A stretch of DNA of 64,000 bases from Nodosilinea nodulosa PCC 7104. GTDB lineage: Bacteria; Cyanobacteriota; Cyanobacteriia; Phormidesmidales; Phormidesmidaceae. Below, in pieces: positions 28,776-37,096 of the stretch (positions are counted from its first letter, which is position 1; every line of letters starts with the position of its first letter). The stretch is taken from positions 957,426 through 1,021,425 of the forward strand of contig NZ_JH976537.1 in assembly GCF_000309385.1 (NCBI RefSeq), given 5' to 3'. Both the position numbers and the translations under genes were made by a program. Under the pieces are notes generated by a model, which had not been told where the DNA came from, searched no databases, and saw only the letters and a program-made list of their open reading frames with translations.

Positions 28776-29057
28776 TCAGGCGCGACCTGTACTCAGCCCG
28801 TGGATGCCAACTGCGGCCAGAAGGGCGCTCAGCAATGTCCAGGTGCCGTCGGCAAAGAGGTTGATGCGGTGAATATTCTGACTTGCGTGGGCGACAAAAA
28901 TGGCCTCTAGTCCGCTGTTCTGGTCAATAACGGCCTCGTAGTTCTGGTAGGCCAGCTGTAGAGCGTCCCAATCCACCAGGGCGTAATAGCCAAAGACCAC
29001 GACCCCAACCGTCCCTGGAATGATGGCGCAAACAATAAGCAAAAGTTTTCGGGCCAT
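28776..29057 (-). CDS. small membrane protein, unknown function
   Basis: 93 residues from ATG 29057 ([20 protein letters not shown]). Two hydrophobic segments are visible, residues about 4-25 and about 70-90 ([14 protein letters not shown]), with a polar loop between ([20 protein letters not shown]). Longer upstream starts would run into the ndhH promoter, so the internal ATG is preferred. It is upstream of rsmH and divergent from ndhH with a 99-nt shared promoter region. Not recognised. Confidence 0.6.
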   Translation of the reverse strand: MARKLLLIVCAIIPGTVGVVVFGYYALVDWDALQLAYQNYEAVIDQNSGLEAIFVAHASQNIHRINLFADGTWTLLSALLAAVGIHGLSTGRA

Positions 29058-29156
29058 TGGCAATCTCAATATCTGCTTTCTATGCCAACTGAGGCGATAC
29101 CCATTAAGATACTCAAAGACACAGCACAACAGTACTTCGGCCATTGGGTAGCCCCT

Positions 29157-30341
29157 ATGTCAATCATTGAAACTAAGACCGAGCCCATGGTGCTCAACAT
29201 GGGTCCACACCACCCCTCCATGCACGGGGTGCTGCGGCTCATCGTCACCCTCGACGGCGAAGACGTGCTCGACTGCGAGCCGGTGATTGGCTACCTGCAC
29301 CGGGGCATGGAAAAAATTGCCGAAAGCCGCACCAACGTGATGTTTGTGCCCTATGTGAGCCGCTGGGACTACGCGGCGGGCATGTTTAACGAAGCGATCA
29401 CCGTCAACGCCCCCGAGCGACTGGCCGACATTGAGGTGCCCAAGCGGGCCAGCTACATCCGCGTCATCATGCTGGAGCTGAACCGCATCGCCAACCATCT
29501 GCTGTGGCTTGGCCCCTTTTTGGCCGACGTCGGTGCCCAAACTCCCTTCTTCTATATTTTTCGCGAGCGCGAGATGATCTACGACCTGTGGGAAGCCGCC
29601 ACGGGGATGCGCCTGATCAACAACAACTATTTCCGCATTGGCGGCGTTGCTGCCGACCTGCCCTACGGCTGGATCGATAAGTGTCTCGACTTCTGTGACT
29701 ACTTTTTGCCCAAGGTCGATGAGTACGAAAAGCTGATCACCAACAACCCTATCTTCCGCCGCCGGATCGAGGGCATTGGCACCATCAACCGCGACGAGGC
29801 GATCGCCTGGGGGCTCTCGGGTCCCATGCTGCGCGGCTCGGGCGTCAAGTGGGACCTGCGCAAGGTCGACCACTACGAGTGCTACGACGACTTTGACTGG
29901 GATGTGCAGTACGAGACCGCAGGCGACTGCATGGCCCGCTACCAGGTGCGGGTGCGCGAAATGCGCGAGTCGGTAAAGATTATTAGACAGGCCTGCAAAG
30001 GCTTGCCGGGCGGCCCCTTTGAAAACCTGGAGGCCAAGCGGATGTCTGAGGGACCCAAGTCAGAGTGGAACAGCTTCGACTACCAGTTCATCGGCAAGAA
30101 AATTGCCCCCACCTTCAAAATCCCCGCTGGGGAGCACTACGTGCGCCTGGAAAGCGGCAAAGGCGAGCTGGGCGTCTTTATTATGGGCAACGACAACGTT
30201 TTTCCCTGGCGGTTTAAGATTCGCGCCGCAGATTTCAACAATCTGCAAATTTTGCCCCACATCCTAAAGGGGGTGAAGGTGGCCGACATCATGGCTATTC
30301 TGGGCAGCATCGACATCATTATGGGATCTGTAGATCGCTAG
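29157..30341 (+). CDS. ndhH: NAD(P)H-quinone oxidoreductase subunit H
   Basis: A 394-residue 49-kDa-type subunit of the thylakoid NDH-1 complex, which drives cyclic electron flow, respiration and CO2 uptake. It begins [66 protein letters not shown] and the C-terminal [16 protein letters not shown] are family signatures. The ATG at 29157 gives the standard length; the upstream ATG at 29082 adds 25 unrelated residues. No other ndh gene is adjacent, as usual for ndhH in cyanobacteria. Confidence 0.97.
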   Translation: MSIIETKTEPMVLNMGPHHPSMHGVLRLIVTLDGEDVLDCEPVIGYLHRGMEKIAESRTNVMFVPYVSRWDYAAGMFNEAITVNAPERLADIEVPKRASYIRVIMLELNRIANHLLWLGPFLADVGAQTPFFYIFREREMIYDLWEAATGMRLINNNYFRIGGVAADLPYGWIDKCLDFCDYFLPKVDEYEKLITNNPIFRRRIEGIGTINRDEAIAWGLSGPMLRGSGVKWDLRKVDHYECYDDFDWDVQYETAGDCMARYQVRVREMRESVKIIRQACKGLPGGPFENLEAKRMSEGPKSEWNSFDYQFIGKKIAPTFKIPAGEHYVRLESGKGELGVFIMGNDNVFPWRFKIRAADFNNLQILPHILKGVKVADIMAILGSIDIIMGSVDR

Positions 30342-30545
30342 AGATGGGGCCACACCCCAGGGCAGATTTTTGGGTCGATGGATTAATATAGCGATGGCTT
30401 GATTTTTGCCTTACCTGGAAAAACAGGCAGGGCAACGATCGCGGGCATAGCTTCTTTGCAGGGGCTAGATCGCCCCCACGGGGCAACTGCCCCCAACCCA
30501 GGCTAGCCGCAGCTAGTCTCCCTGTTCCTGCTCAGATCGCCGCCT

Positions 30546-31268
30546 GTGACCTCACTGCCCTCAAGCCCATCTCGCCATCTGATCCGACAGCGCCGTATGC
30601 AGCAGGCAAAGCGACGGCGGGCAGCGGCCATTGCGCTGCTGCTGCTGCTGGGAGTAGGTGTATTGGGCGTGCGATCGCTGCCGCGCATCTCCCTGCGGCA
30701 GCTGCAAAAAGCAGTGTGGGTTAGCCATCCCGAGCCGCTGGCTATGACCGGAGGCGATCCCTACATTCGCGCGCTCATGCGCACTATTTCTGCCGCCGAG
30801 TCAAACACAGATCAGCCCTATAACGTGCTCTACGGCGGTGCCGTTGTGCAGCAGCTCAACCACCACCCCAATATCTGCGTTGAAATTGTCGCCGGGCCAA
30901 ACCAGGGGCACTGCACTACCGCCGCCGGGCGCTACCAGTTTTTGGCCGATACCTGGAAAGAAAAAGCCCTTCACTATCACCCCAGAGCGTCTAGCTGGTT
31001 CAAAGCCTGGGGAGACTACAGCTTTGACCCCGAGTCCCAGGACCTAGTGGTCTACTACTGGCTTAAGGATTCCTCCGCCTGGGGCATGGATATCCCTACC
31101 GCTCTGCGGGATGGCCGCCTGGAGGCGGTGCTGCACCGCCTCTCTGGCACCTGGACTAGCCTTGGCTACGGCATCGAGTCAAACAGCATGACGGCTCGGC
31201 TGCCCCACATCTACGACAACCTGCTCAAAGAAGAGCTAAAGTCGTCGTCCTCTGGCCAGCTGCCTTGA
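30546..31268 (+). CDS. membrane-anchored lambda-endolysin-type (GH104) murein hydrolase/transglycosylase
   Basis: 240 residues. A basic N-terminus (RQRRMQQAKRRRAA) and one hydrophobic segment (IALLLLLGVGVLGV, about 28-43) suggest a membrane anchor or uncleaved signal. The catalytic region lines up with phage lambda R. It has MRTISAAESNTD with the likely catalytic Glu, YNVLYGG, HP, TAAGRYQFLADTW, FDPESQDLVV and LSGTWTSLGYG. Such enzymes cleave glycan strands, here probably from the periplasmic side for wall remodelling. There are no phage genes nearby, so this is a resident gene. GTG start at 30546. Confidence 0.8.
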   Translation: MTSLPSSPSRHLIRQRRMQQAKRRRAAAIALLLLLGVGVLGVRSLPRISLRQLQKAVWVSHPEPLAMTGGDPYIRALMRTISAAESNTDQPYNVLYGGAVVQQLNHHPNICVEIVAGPNQGHCTTAAGRYQFLADTWKEKALHYHPRASSWFKAWGDYSFDPESQDLVVYYWLKDSSAWGMDIPTALRDGRLEAVLHRLSGTWTSLGYGIESNSMTARLPHIYDNLLKEELKSSSSGQLP

Positions 31269-31281
31269 GGATATTCTAAAA

Positions 31282-31317
31282 ACCCCGCCCCTGGTATGCG
31301 CATACCAGGGGCGGGGT
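31282..31317. terminator. 36-bp perfect palindrome between convergent genes
   Basis: ACCCCGCCCCTGGTATGC abuts its exact complement. On the minus strand it is followed by TTTTTAG, so it is a strong terminator for the secreted repeat protein gene. It also lies 13 nt after the murein hydrolase stop on the plus strand. Confidence 0.78.
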
Positions 31318-31422
31318 GACTCAACTTCAACTTCGCCGAGAAACACTACAGCGTCATTCACGGCCATTCCATAAAGAACATCTGCTTTTTGCTCAAGGTT
31401 GTCTAACCGGACGCTGGAGTGC

Positions 31423-31761
31423 TCAGGCGGCGTTTGCTTTGTCGAGGTTTTCCTGGCGCAGACGCTCGAAGTTAACGGCGTCTTTGTCGAGGTTTGCCTG
31501 GCGCAGCTTGCCGAAGTCTACCTTGTCAAGGTTTTCCTGGCGCAGACGCTCGAAGTTAACGGCGTCTTTGTCGAGGTTTGCCTGGCGCAGCTTGCCGAAG
31601 TCTATCTTGTCGAGGTTTTCGTTGCGCAGCTTGCCAAAGTCTACGGCAGATTTGTCGAGGTTTGCCTGGCGCAGTTCACGTAGATTATAGGCGGCAAACG
31701 CTGGGGAGACTGTAGCGGCAGCGATCGCAGCAGTCAGAATGAAGAGAGCGGTGCGTTTCAT
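31423..31761 (-). CDS. secreted protein with six LRQxNLDK tandem repeats, unknown function
   Basis: 112 residues. Residues 1-23 are a clear Sec signal peptide (MKRTALFILTAAIAAATVSPAFA, AxA cleavage). The mature part is entirely repeats of 13-15 residues with consensus F-G/E-K/R-LRQ-A/E-NLDK. Alternate units differ (DFGKLRQANLDKDAV, NFERLRQENLDKV), giving a higher-order 28-residue period that is also visible as an 84-bp DNA repeat. It is predicted helical, highly charged and cysteine-free. The gene has AGGAG 8 nt before ATG and a strong downstream terminator, suggesting real expression. Not a pentapeptide repeat; no family recognised. Confidence 0.78.
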   Translation of the reverse strand: MKRTALFILTAAIAAATVSPAFAAYNLRELRQANLDKSAVDFGKLRNENLDKIDFGKLRQANLDKDAVNFERLRQENLDKVDFGKLRQANLDKDAVNFERLRQENLDKANAA

Positions 31762-31956
31762 AATTTCAGCTCCTATGGATCTCAGAGGTGTGTCGAATTG
31801 CTCGACTTGAGTTCCATAGTGCTGGAGGCAACTGAGCAGAAACCTTCCACCATCTGAGCACCCCTTAAAGGCTGGCTGAGAAAACTGAGCGACCCTTGAT
31901 AGCCCCCTGAAAGTACAGCCGTAGCCAATTTAGCTAAGACCAATTCCCCAAAAAAC

Positions 31957-31980
31957 GCTCAACCGCTCAACCGCTCAACC
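31957..31980. repeat. three tandem GCTCAACC units
   Basis: An 8-bp unit is repeated three times exactly in the gap between the secreted repeat protein and the AEC transporter. Confidence 0.6.
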
Positions 31981-32022
31981 GTCTCTGAACGTCCTAATCT
32001 AAATAACTACAGCTACAAACAC

Positions 32023-32919
32023 CTAAGACGCCAAACGCCCCAACATCGGAGTCATGACGACCAGGTATAGCGGTATCGCCACCGAAATAAAGCTGATCAC
32101 GAAGCTCGTTTCCAGGCCATTCTCCTGGGCAAAGAACAGCGTCAACAAGCTGGGAGGCAATCCTGCACCCACCAGCACGGCAGACCGCTCTACCCCATGC
32201 AGGTCAAAAGCCGTTACAGCTACCCAGCCAAGGCCCAGACCGCAGCCGATCTTGGCCAGCGCTACCAACAGGTAGAGGTAGCCCCCCCTGCGCGGCACCT
32301 CAAACTCCATGCCTATCACCAGCAGCACCAGCAGCAAAAAACTATTTCCCAAAATATCCAGCAGGCCCAGCACCACTCCGTGGGTTATCCCCAGCCCGTT
32401 CAGCAGCAATCCCAGCAAAATGGCCCAGAAAAAAGGTGTTTGCCCCAGTCTTTTTACCACTGCTCCAGTCGTTACCCCGGTCTGGCCAAACCAGGCCGAA
32501 AGACAGTACACCACCGTTAGCAGGTAAATGGCCTGGGCCAGGTCAAACAGGACAATGCGGCTCAGTCCCACCTCACCGAAGGCCAGCAGCATCAGCGGGT
32601 AGCCCACCGCACCTCCCTCGAAGGTAGGGAATGTGGTCATCAAGGCTCCGGCTTTTACCTTCTCCCACCGCAGCCAGCGATTGGCCAAAAGGCCAATTGC
32701 CGTCAGCCCCAGCACCACGACCAGCGCCGACAGGGGCAGGTAGATTAAGTCGGGGCTTAGCTCAGCCGTAGCCAGGGCTTTAAGAATAACGGCGGGCAGG
32801 GCCAAATGGGTGAGCAACTTGCCAATTACCTCCGCCTCCGGCGGCCCCAGCACCCCAGCCCGCTTGAGGCTATAGCCGATGCAGCAGACCAGCACCATCG
32901 GCAAAATTTGAACAAGCAT
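32023..32919 (-). CDS. AEC family transporter
   Basis: A 298-residue integral membrane protein with about 10 hydrophobic segments in two halves. LVQILPMVLVCCIGYSLKRAG starts the first and FWAILLGLLLNGLGI the second. The pattern, including GPPEAEVIGKLLTHLALPAVI and the Pro-containing cross-over helices, fits the auxin efflux carrier/malonate permease superfamily. Bacterial members export organic acids or uncharacterised solutes, so the substrate is unknown. ATG 32919 has AAGGAG 5 nt upstream. Confidence 0.85.
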   Translation of the reverse strand: MLVQILPMVLVCCIGYSLKRAGVLGPPEAEVIGKLLTHLALPAVILKALATAELSPDLIYLPLSALVVVLGLTAIGLLANRWLRWEKVKAGALMTTFPTFEGGAVGYPLMLLAFGEVGLSRIVLFDLAQAIYLLTVVYCLSAWFGQTGVTTGAVVKRLGQTPFFWAILLGLLLNGLGITHGVVLGLLDILGNSFLLLVLLVIGMEFEVPRRGGYLYLLVALAKIGCGLGLGWVAVTAFDLHGVERSAVLVGAGLPPSLLTLFFAQENGLETSFVISFISVAIPLYLVVMTPMLGRLAS

Positions 32920-33014
32920 ATGACTCCTTACCTGAAGTACACCCCCATGGTGTACAACGTTTTGGCAAAAGCCTATGGCTTTAGCTAAACCGTCTAGAAC
33001 GGCTTGCTCTGGAG

Positions 33015-33254
33015 TTAGGGCACCTGTTGCCCAGTTTGCTGAAGCTGCCCGGCCTGCTGCTCGGCTTGCTGCTCGATCGCCTCAGCGGCTCCCGTCTGCT
33101 GCTGCTCCATGATGTCTGCGGCTTCGTTGACTTTCTCAATCGCCCCGGTGGGAAGGGGTTGCTCGGCCTCGGGCGACGGCTTCAGTTGGTTAAACATCAG
33201 CACTCCTACGGCCCCAGTGCCCACCAGTAGCCCAATCAAAGACAGTCCACGCAT
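33015..33254 (-). CDS. small single-span protein with Gln-rich tail
   Basis: 79 residues. An N-terminal hydrophobic segment (LSLIGLLVGTGAVGVLMF) is followed by a Glu/Gln-rich tail (EAADIMEQQQTGAAEAIEQQ, AEQQAGQLQQTGQQ) that looks helical and may be coiled. Possibly a membrane-tethered periplasmic helix. Unknown function. It is transcribed just upstream of the AEC gene on the same strand. Confidence 0.6.
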   Translation of the reverse strand: MRGLSLIGLLVGTGAVGVLMFNQLKPSPEAEQPLPTGAIEKVNEAADIMEQQQTGAAEAIEQQAEQQAGQLQQTGQQVP

Positions 33255-33719
33255 CGGTTTTACCTATTTCATAACTGCCAATACTTGGCGGCAGTTTCCT
33301 AATCTCAAAATACCCCTGCAGAGCGGTGGCCTTATCCAAACGAGATGGCTAGCACCCGCTGGGCCAAAACTCCGCCGGGATTTTTGCAAAGTCTGCTAAG
33401 AATTTTTGGGTATGGCGCTTCTGTAGATGCTTCAGGGGCCGAAAAACAGCTGGCCAAAACAGACAGTTAGCTCGTCACTACAGCTAGCCCATCGCCTTTG
33501 GTTTACAGACTTTGGCTCGCATGCATAAGACTTAACCTGGCTCAAGGGATAGCCCTGAGCCAGGTCAAACGTCGGTTTCACTTGCTCTAAAGCTGGCTAG
33601 CGCAAGCTTAGACTACAGATCTAGATCGGTTTAGAGCAGCAGCCTGACGAATTCGGTTTGCTTTGTCGAGTTCGCTTGTTTGGGGCGATCGCAGCCCCAA
33701 GATGGTAACGGCAGCCCAT
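33255..33719. other. intergenic region downstream of the PRC-barrel gene
   Basis: 465 bases without a gene. The only structure I see is the hairpin at 33535-33565. Confidence 0.45.
33535..33565. terminator. strong hairpin, possible terminator of the PRC-barrel gene
   Basis: ACCTGGCTCAAGGG pairs with CCCTGAGCCAGGT, with one bulged A and a 4-nt loop. It lies about 155 nt past the minus-strand stop. There is no T-run on either strand. Confidence 0.4.
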
Positions 33720-34388
33720 TTAGCTGCCCTGGCGTCGCGCCCGCAGCCGCTCTTCGTAGGAGCGCAGAGGGCCGTGGTTATCTTCTTCGCTCAGCCCGTA
33801 GTAGCCGGTTTCCTGATCGTAAATGCTGGGGTGGGCAGCGGTTGGGCGCGCGCTTTCACCGATAGGCCCCATACGCCGCAGATCTCCCTCTCGGGTGGGG
33901 TCTGCAATGGTTGCGGTGTTGCCCAGGGGAGGCATACGCCGTAAGTCTCCGGCTAGAACTTCGCTTTGCCCGTTGGTGACGGTGTAAGTATTGCCCATAA
34001 ACTGACGGGTAGAGCGTCCCTTGGCTATGGGTTGATAAACACTCCTGACGTTGTTCTCATAGGTGTCGTCTACCACCATGTCATCGTTGTATTCTGGCAG
34101 GTGCTCGACCTGAGATTTGGTCAGACCGTCAACATAGACGCGGGTTTGATTGTAGTCAAACTTGGCTAGACCAATGGGCAGCAGCACGTTTTTGCCAAAA
34201 ATCCACGGCCCAGTGTCGACCACCAGGTAGCGAAAGTGGCCGGAATCATCGACCAACAGATCTTTGGCTGTGCCTACTTTGTCGTCTCCCTCGGTGTAGA
34301 CAGAGTAGGAGCTGATTTTGTCCATTTGGCCATCGACCAGGGTTTCGCGATAGTCAGGATAGTAATCTTTGAGTCGATATAAAGGCAT
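33720..34388 (-). CDS. PRC-barrel domain protein
   Basis: 222 residues from ATG 34388 (MPLYRLKDYYPDYRETL), preceded by an excellent AAGGAGG site at 6 nt; a 20-residue longer frame is rejected for that reason. The N-terminal about 110 residues contain a PRC-barrel-like fold (KVGTAKDLLVDDSGHFRYLV, KNVLLPIGLAKFD). The C-terminal half carries two similar motifs (LAGDLRRMPPLGNTATIADP, EGDLRRMGPIGESARP) and a charged end. PRC-barrel proteins bind RNA, photosynthetic complexes or other proteins; the role here is unknown. Confidence 0.8.
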   Translation of the reverse strand: MPLYRLKDYYPDYRETLVDGQMDKISSYSVYTEGDDKVGTAKDLLVDDSGHFRYLVVDTGPWIFGKNVLLPIGLAKFDYNQTRVYVDGLTKSQVEHLPEYNDDMVVDDTYENNVRSVYQPIAKGRSTRQFMGNTYTVTNGQSEVLAGDLRRMPPLGNTATIADPTREGDLRRMGPIGESARPTAAHPSIYDQETGYYGLSEEDNHGPLRSYEERLRARRQGS

Positions 34389-34547
34389 ATCAGCCTCCTT
34401 TAGTTTGATCTTACTTAAGATGCTAGCGAGGCAGCTTTTCTTCTCCATCGCTCAAGGGATGGACAGAGGCGTCTTCGGCGGGCATACATTTAGGTGGCAA
34501 ACAGTTAAGTTGGCGAGCACAGTTAAGTTGGCGAGTAGCGATAGGCC

Positions 34548-36809
34548 ATGATGCAGACTCAATCAATCCTTGCTACGGATGTTGTCCTGGTGGGCGGTGG
34601 CCACACCCACGCGCTGGTGCTGAGGCGGTGGGGCATGGCACCCCTGTCCGGGGTGCGGCTGACGCTGCTGACCGACCTGGTGGATACGCCCTACTCGGGG
34701 ATGCTACCCAGCTACGTCGCCGGGCGCTACAGCTTTGACGAGGCCCATATCGATCTGCGGCCCCTGACTCGCTTTGCCCAGTGTGGGCTGGTGGTCGATC
34801 GCGCGGTAGGGCTCGACCTGGCCCGGCAGCGGGTGCTGTGCGCCAATCACCCGCCGATCGCCTACGATGTGCTGTCGATCGACACGGGCAGCACTCCGGC
34901 AACGGTGGCCGTGCCCGGGGCCGCCGAGTACGCGATCGCGGCCAAACCCGTGCCCACGCTGCTGCGCCAGTGGCAACAGATTGTGGAAGCTGTCGAAGCG
35001 AATCCCCAAGCGCCTCTCACGCTGGGGGTGGTGGGCGGTGGGGTGGGCGGCGTGGAGCTAACCCTTGGTCTCCACGAGCGGCTGGCGGAGTTGCTGACCC
35101 GCCTGGGGCAACCCGTCTCTAGCCTCACTCTGCATTTGTTTCACCGGGGCAGGGAGCTGGCGGCAGAGCGCAACCGCTGGACGCGCCACCGCCTGGAGCG
35201 GGTGCTGCGATCGCGCGGCATCCACCTCCATCTCGACGAAGCGGTCGTTGAGGTGTCTCTGGATGACCAGACCGGGCAGCGGATTGTCCATGGATCGTCG
35301 GGATTGACGGTGGGCTGCGATCGCCTCTTCTGGGTCACCAGCGCCGCTGCCCCCACCTGGCTGCAAACCTCTGGCCTATCTCTGAATGACAAGGGGTTTA
35401 TTCAGGTGGGCGACACCCTGCAAACCCTCTCCCACCCCAACGTGTTTGCCGCCGGGGATGTGGCGACCATGGTGCACCACCCCCGCCCCAAGGCCGGGGT
35501 CTTTGCCGTGCGCCAGGGGCCGCCCCTGAGCGAGAACCTGCGCCGCTACGTGCGGGGCGAGGCGCTCAAACCCTTTCGCCCCCAAAAAGAGTTCCTTACG
35601 CTGATCGAAACCGGCCACGGCAGGGCGATCGCCTCTCGCGGCCCCTTTGCGATCGAAACCTCCCTGGCCCACCGCTGGAAAGACCACATCGATCGCAAGT
35701 TCATGGCCCGCTTCCGCGATCTGCCCGTGGGTCAAATGTCCCCCATCCCGTCCCCCCGTCTACCCATCCCCCCATCGCCGCCGCCCTGCGCGGGCTGTGG
35801 ATCCAAGGTGGGCAGCGACGCCCTTACCACCGCCCTCGGTCGCGTCCGCCAGGAGTTTCCTGCGGTGGCCAGCGACGCGGTGCTGATCGGCCTGGAGGAT
35901 CCAGATGATGCCGCCGTGGTCGCTGTGCCCCCCGGCTTAGCCACGGTGCACACCGTCGATTACTTCACCGCCCTGATTGACGACCCGTTTCTTTTTGCCC
36001 AGATCGCCCTGAAGCACTGCCTCAGCGATCTCTACGCGATGGGGGCAAAGCCTCACACCGCACTGGCCATAGTGCAGGTACCCTACGCTACCCCCGCTAA
36101 GCAGGCCGAAATGCTGTACCAAATCCTGGCGGGTACCTTTAAGGGGCTGCTGGTCAACGACGCGGTTTTGATTGGGGGCCACACCACGGTCGGGTCCCAA
36201 CTGGCCCTGGGCTTTGCCTGCAATGGCCTGGTCCAGCCCGATCGGCTGCTGCGGAAGGGGGGGATGCAGCCGGGAGATGTGCTGATTCTGACCCAGCCGC
36301 TGGGCACCGGCACCCTGTTTGCCGCCGACATGCAGGGCCAGGCCAGGGGACGGTGGATTGAGGGAGCGATCGCCCATATGCTGACCCCCAACCGGGCTGC
36401 CGCCGACATTTTTCGCGCTCACGGAGCCACCGCCTGCACCGACATCACCGGCTTTGGCCTGGCCGGGCACCTGCTGGAAATGGTGCAGGCCGCCGGGGTT
36501 TCTGCCACCCTCAGGCTCGATGCCCTGCCGATTTTAGCTGGGGCCACCGACACCCTGGCCGCTGGCATCGTCAGCACGCTCCAGCCCCAAAACCTCCAGG
36601 CGGCCAAATTTGTCGATCCTGCCGCGAGGGATCACCCCCGCTACCCGCTGCTGTTTGACCCCCAAACCGCTGGCGGGCTACTCGCTGCCGTCCCCGCCCC
36701 CAGCGCCCAAACCTGTCTGGCGGCGCTCCAGGGCCAGGGCTATGGGGCCGCTGCTGTGGTGGGTGAGGTGCGCGCTGGCACCGATACAGCCTGGCCCTTG
36801 AGCCTATAG
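34548..36809 (+). CDS. selD: oxidoreductase-SelD fusion: selenide, water dikinase with N-terminal FAD/NAD domain
   Basis: 753 residues, two enzymes in one chain. Residues about 1-390 are a pyridine-nucleotide-disulfide-type oxidoreductase (VVLVGGGHTHALVLRRWG, LGVVGGGVGGVELTL, VFAAGDVATM). Residues about 415-753 are SelD, which makes selenophosphate from selenide and ATP. The active-site CAGCGSKVG has Cys and Lys aligned with E. coli Cys17/Lys20, and ATP/Mg motifs include VHTVDYF, DPFLFAQIALKHCLSDLYAMGA and GGHTTVG. The linker (SPIPSPRLPIPPSPPPC) is Pro-rich and encoded by a CCATCCCC-type tract. The fusion is known in cyanobacteria and suggests the flavoprotein supplies reduced selenium. No selA/selB is in view; tRNA selenouridine is the likely use (inference). 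Confidence 0.92.
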   Translation: MMQTQSILATDVVLVGGGHTHALVLRRWGMAPLSGVRLTLLTDLVDTPYSGMLPSYVAGRYSFDEAHIDLRPLTRFAQCGLVVDRAVGLDLARQRVLCANHPPIAYDVLSIDTGSTPATVAVPGAAEYAIAAKPVPTLLRQWQQIVEAVEANPQAPLTLGVVGGGVGGVELTLGLHERLAELLTRLGQPVSSLTLHLFHRGRELAAERNRWTRHRLERVLRSRGIHLHLDEAVVEVSLDDQTGQRIVHGSSGLTVGCDRLFWVTSAAAPTWLQTSGLSLNDKGFIQVGDTLQTLSHPNVFAAGDVATMVHHPRPKAGVFAVRQGPPLSENLRRYVRGEALKPFRPQKEFLTLIETGHGRAIASRGPFAIETSLAHRWKDHIDRKFMARFRDLPVGQMSPIPSPRLPIPPSPPPCAGCGSKVGSDALTTALGRVRQEFPAVASDAVLIGLEDPDDAAVVAVPPGLATVHTVDYFTALIDDPFLFAQIALKHCLSDLYAMGAKPHTALAIVQVPYATPAKQAEMLYQILAGTFKGLLVNDAVLIGGHTTVGSQLALGFACNGLVQPDRLLRKGGMQPGDVLILTQPLGTGTLFAADMQGQARGRWIEGAIAHMLTPNRAAADIFRAHGATACTDITGFGLAGHLLEMVQAAGVSATLRLDALPILAGATDTLAAGIVSTLQPQNLQAAKFVDPAARDHPRYPLLFDPQTAGGLLAAVPAPSAQTCLAALQGQGYGAAAVVGEVRAGTDTAWPLSL

Positions 36810-36847
36810 CAATAGTCGCGTTGGTTAGGACATCCAGAAATTCTATG

Positions 36848-36869
36848 AACGTTCAAACGTTTGAACGTT
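36848..36869. promoter_or_regulatory. 22-bp perfect palindrome downstream of selD
   Basis: AACGTTCAAAC abuts its exact complement GTTTGAACGTT. It is AT-rich with no T-tract context, so it looks more like a protein-binding site or cruciform than a terminator. It sits 38 nt after the selD stop in a gap between convergent genes. Confidence 0.5.
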
Positions 36870-36906
36870 TACAGGAGACATGGCTTAACCAGACTGGCTA
36901 CAGCCA

Positions 36907-36960
36907 TAGTGCTCGAAGGCTGAAACATACTGACTATTCCAGCCCGCTTGGCTCCCTAGC
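36907..36960 (+). repeat. 54-bp dispersed element, copy B
   Basis: Gapless match to 14186-14239 (41/54 identical, conserved ends). It is followed directly by a C-rich CTCCCTCGCCCCC tract (about 36960-37022). Confidence 0.7.
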
Positions 36961-37022
36961 CCCCCACTCCCTCGCCCCCCTGCCCCCTCGCCCCCGTGCT
37001 CCCTCGCCCCCCCGCTCTCTCG
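36960..37022. repeat. CTCCCTCGCCCCC low-complexity tract
   Basis: Repeated CCCTCGCCCCC-type units form a long pyrimidine-rich run between convergent genes. It resembles the tracts at 8.2, 23.9 and 35.7 kb. Confidence 0.7.
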
Positions 37023-37096
37023 CAATTGACAATAGCCGTCACCCTTTTGCCGCAGTCTACTAAAACCTGGAACATAGACCACTTGGAGGCTCAGGC

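Noticed and set aside
30546-31268. Prophage lysis module
   Set aside because: The GH104-type enzyme is membrane-anchored and no holin, integrase or structural genes adjoin, so it is read as a resident envelope gene.
31440-31690. CRISPR-like regularly spaced repeats
   Set aside because: The repeats are contiguous, in frame and encode the LRQxNLDK protein; there are no unique spacers and no cas genes.
36821-37063. 80-codon frame downstream of selD
   Set aside because: It runs through a palindrome, a dispersed element and a Pro-coding low-complexity tract; no sign of selection as a protein.
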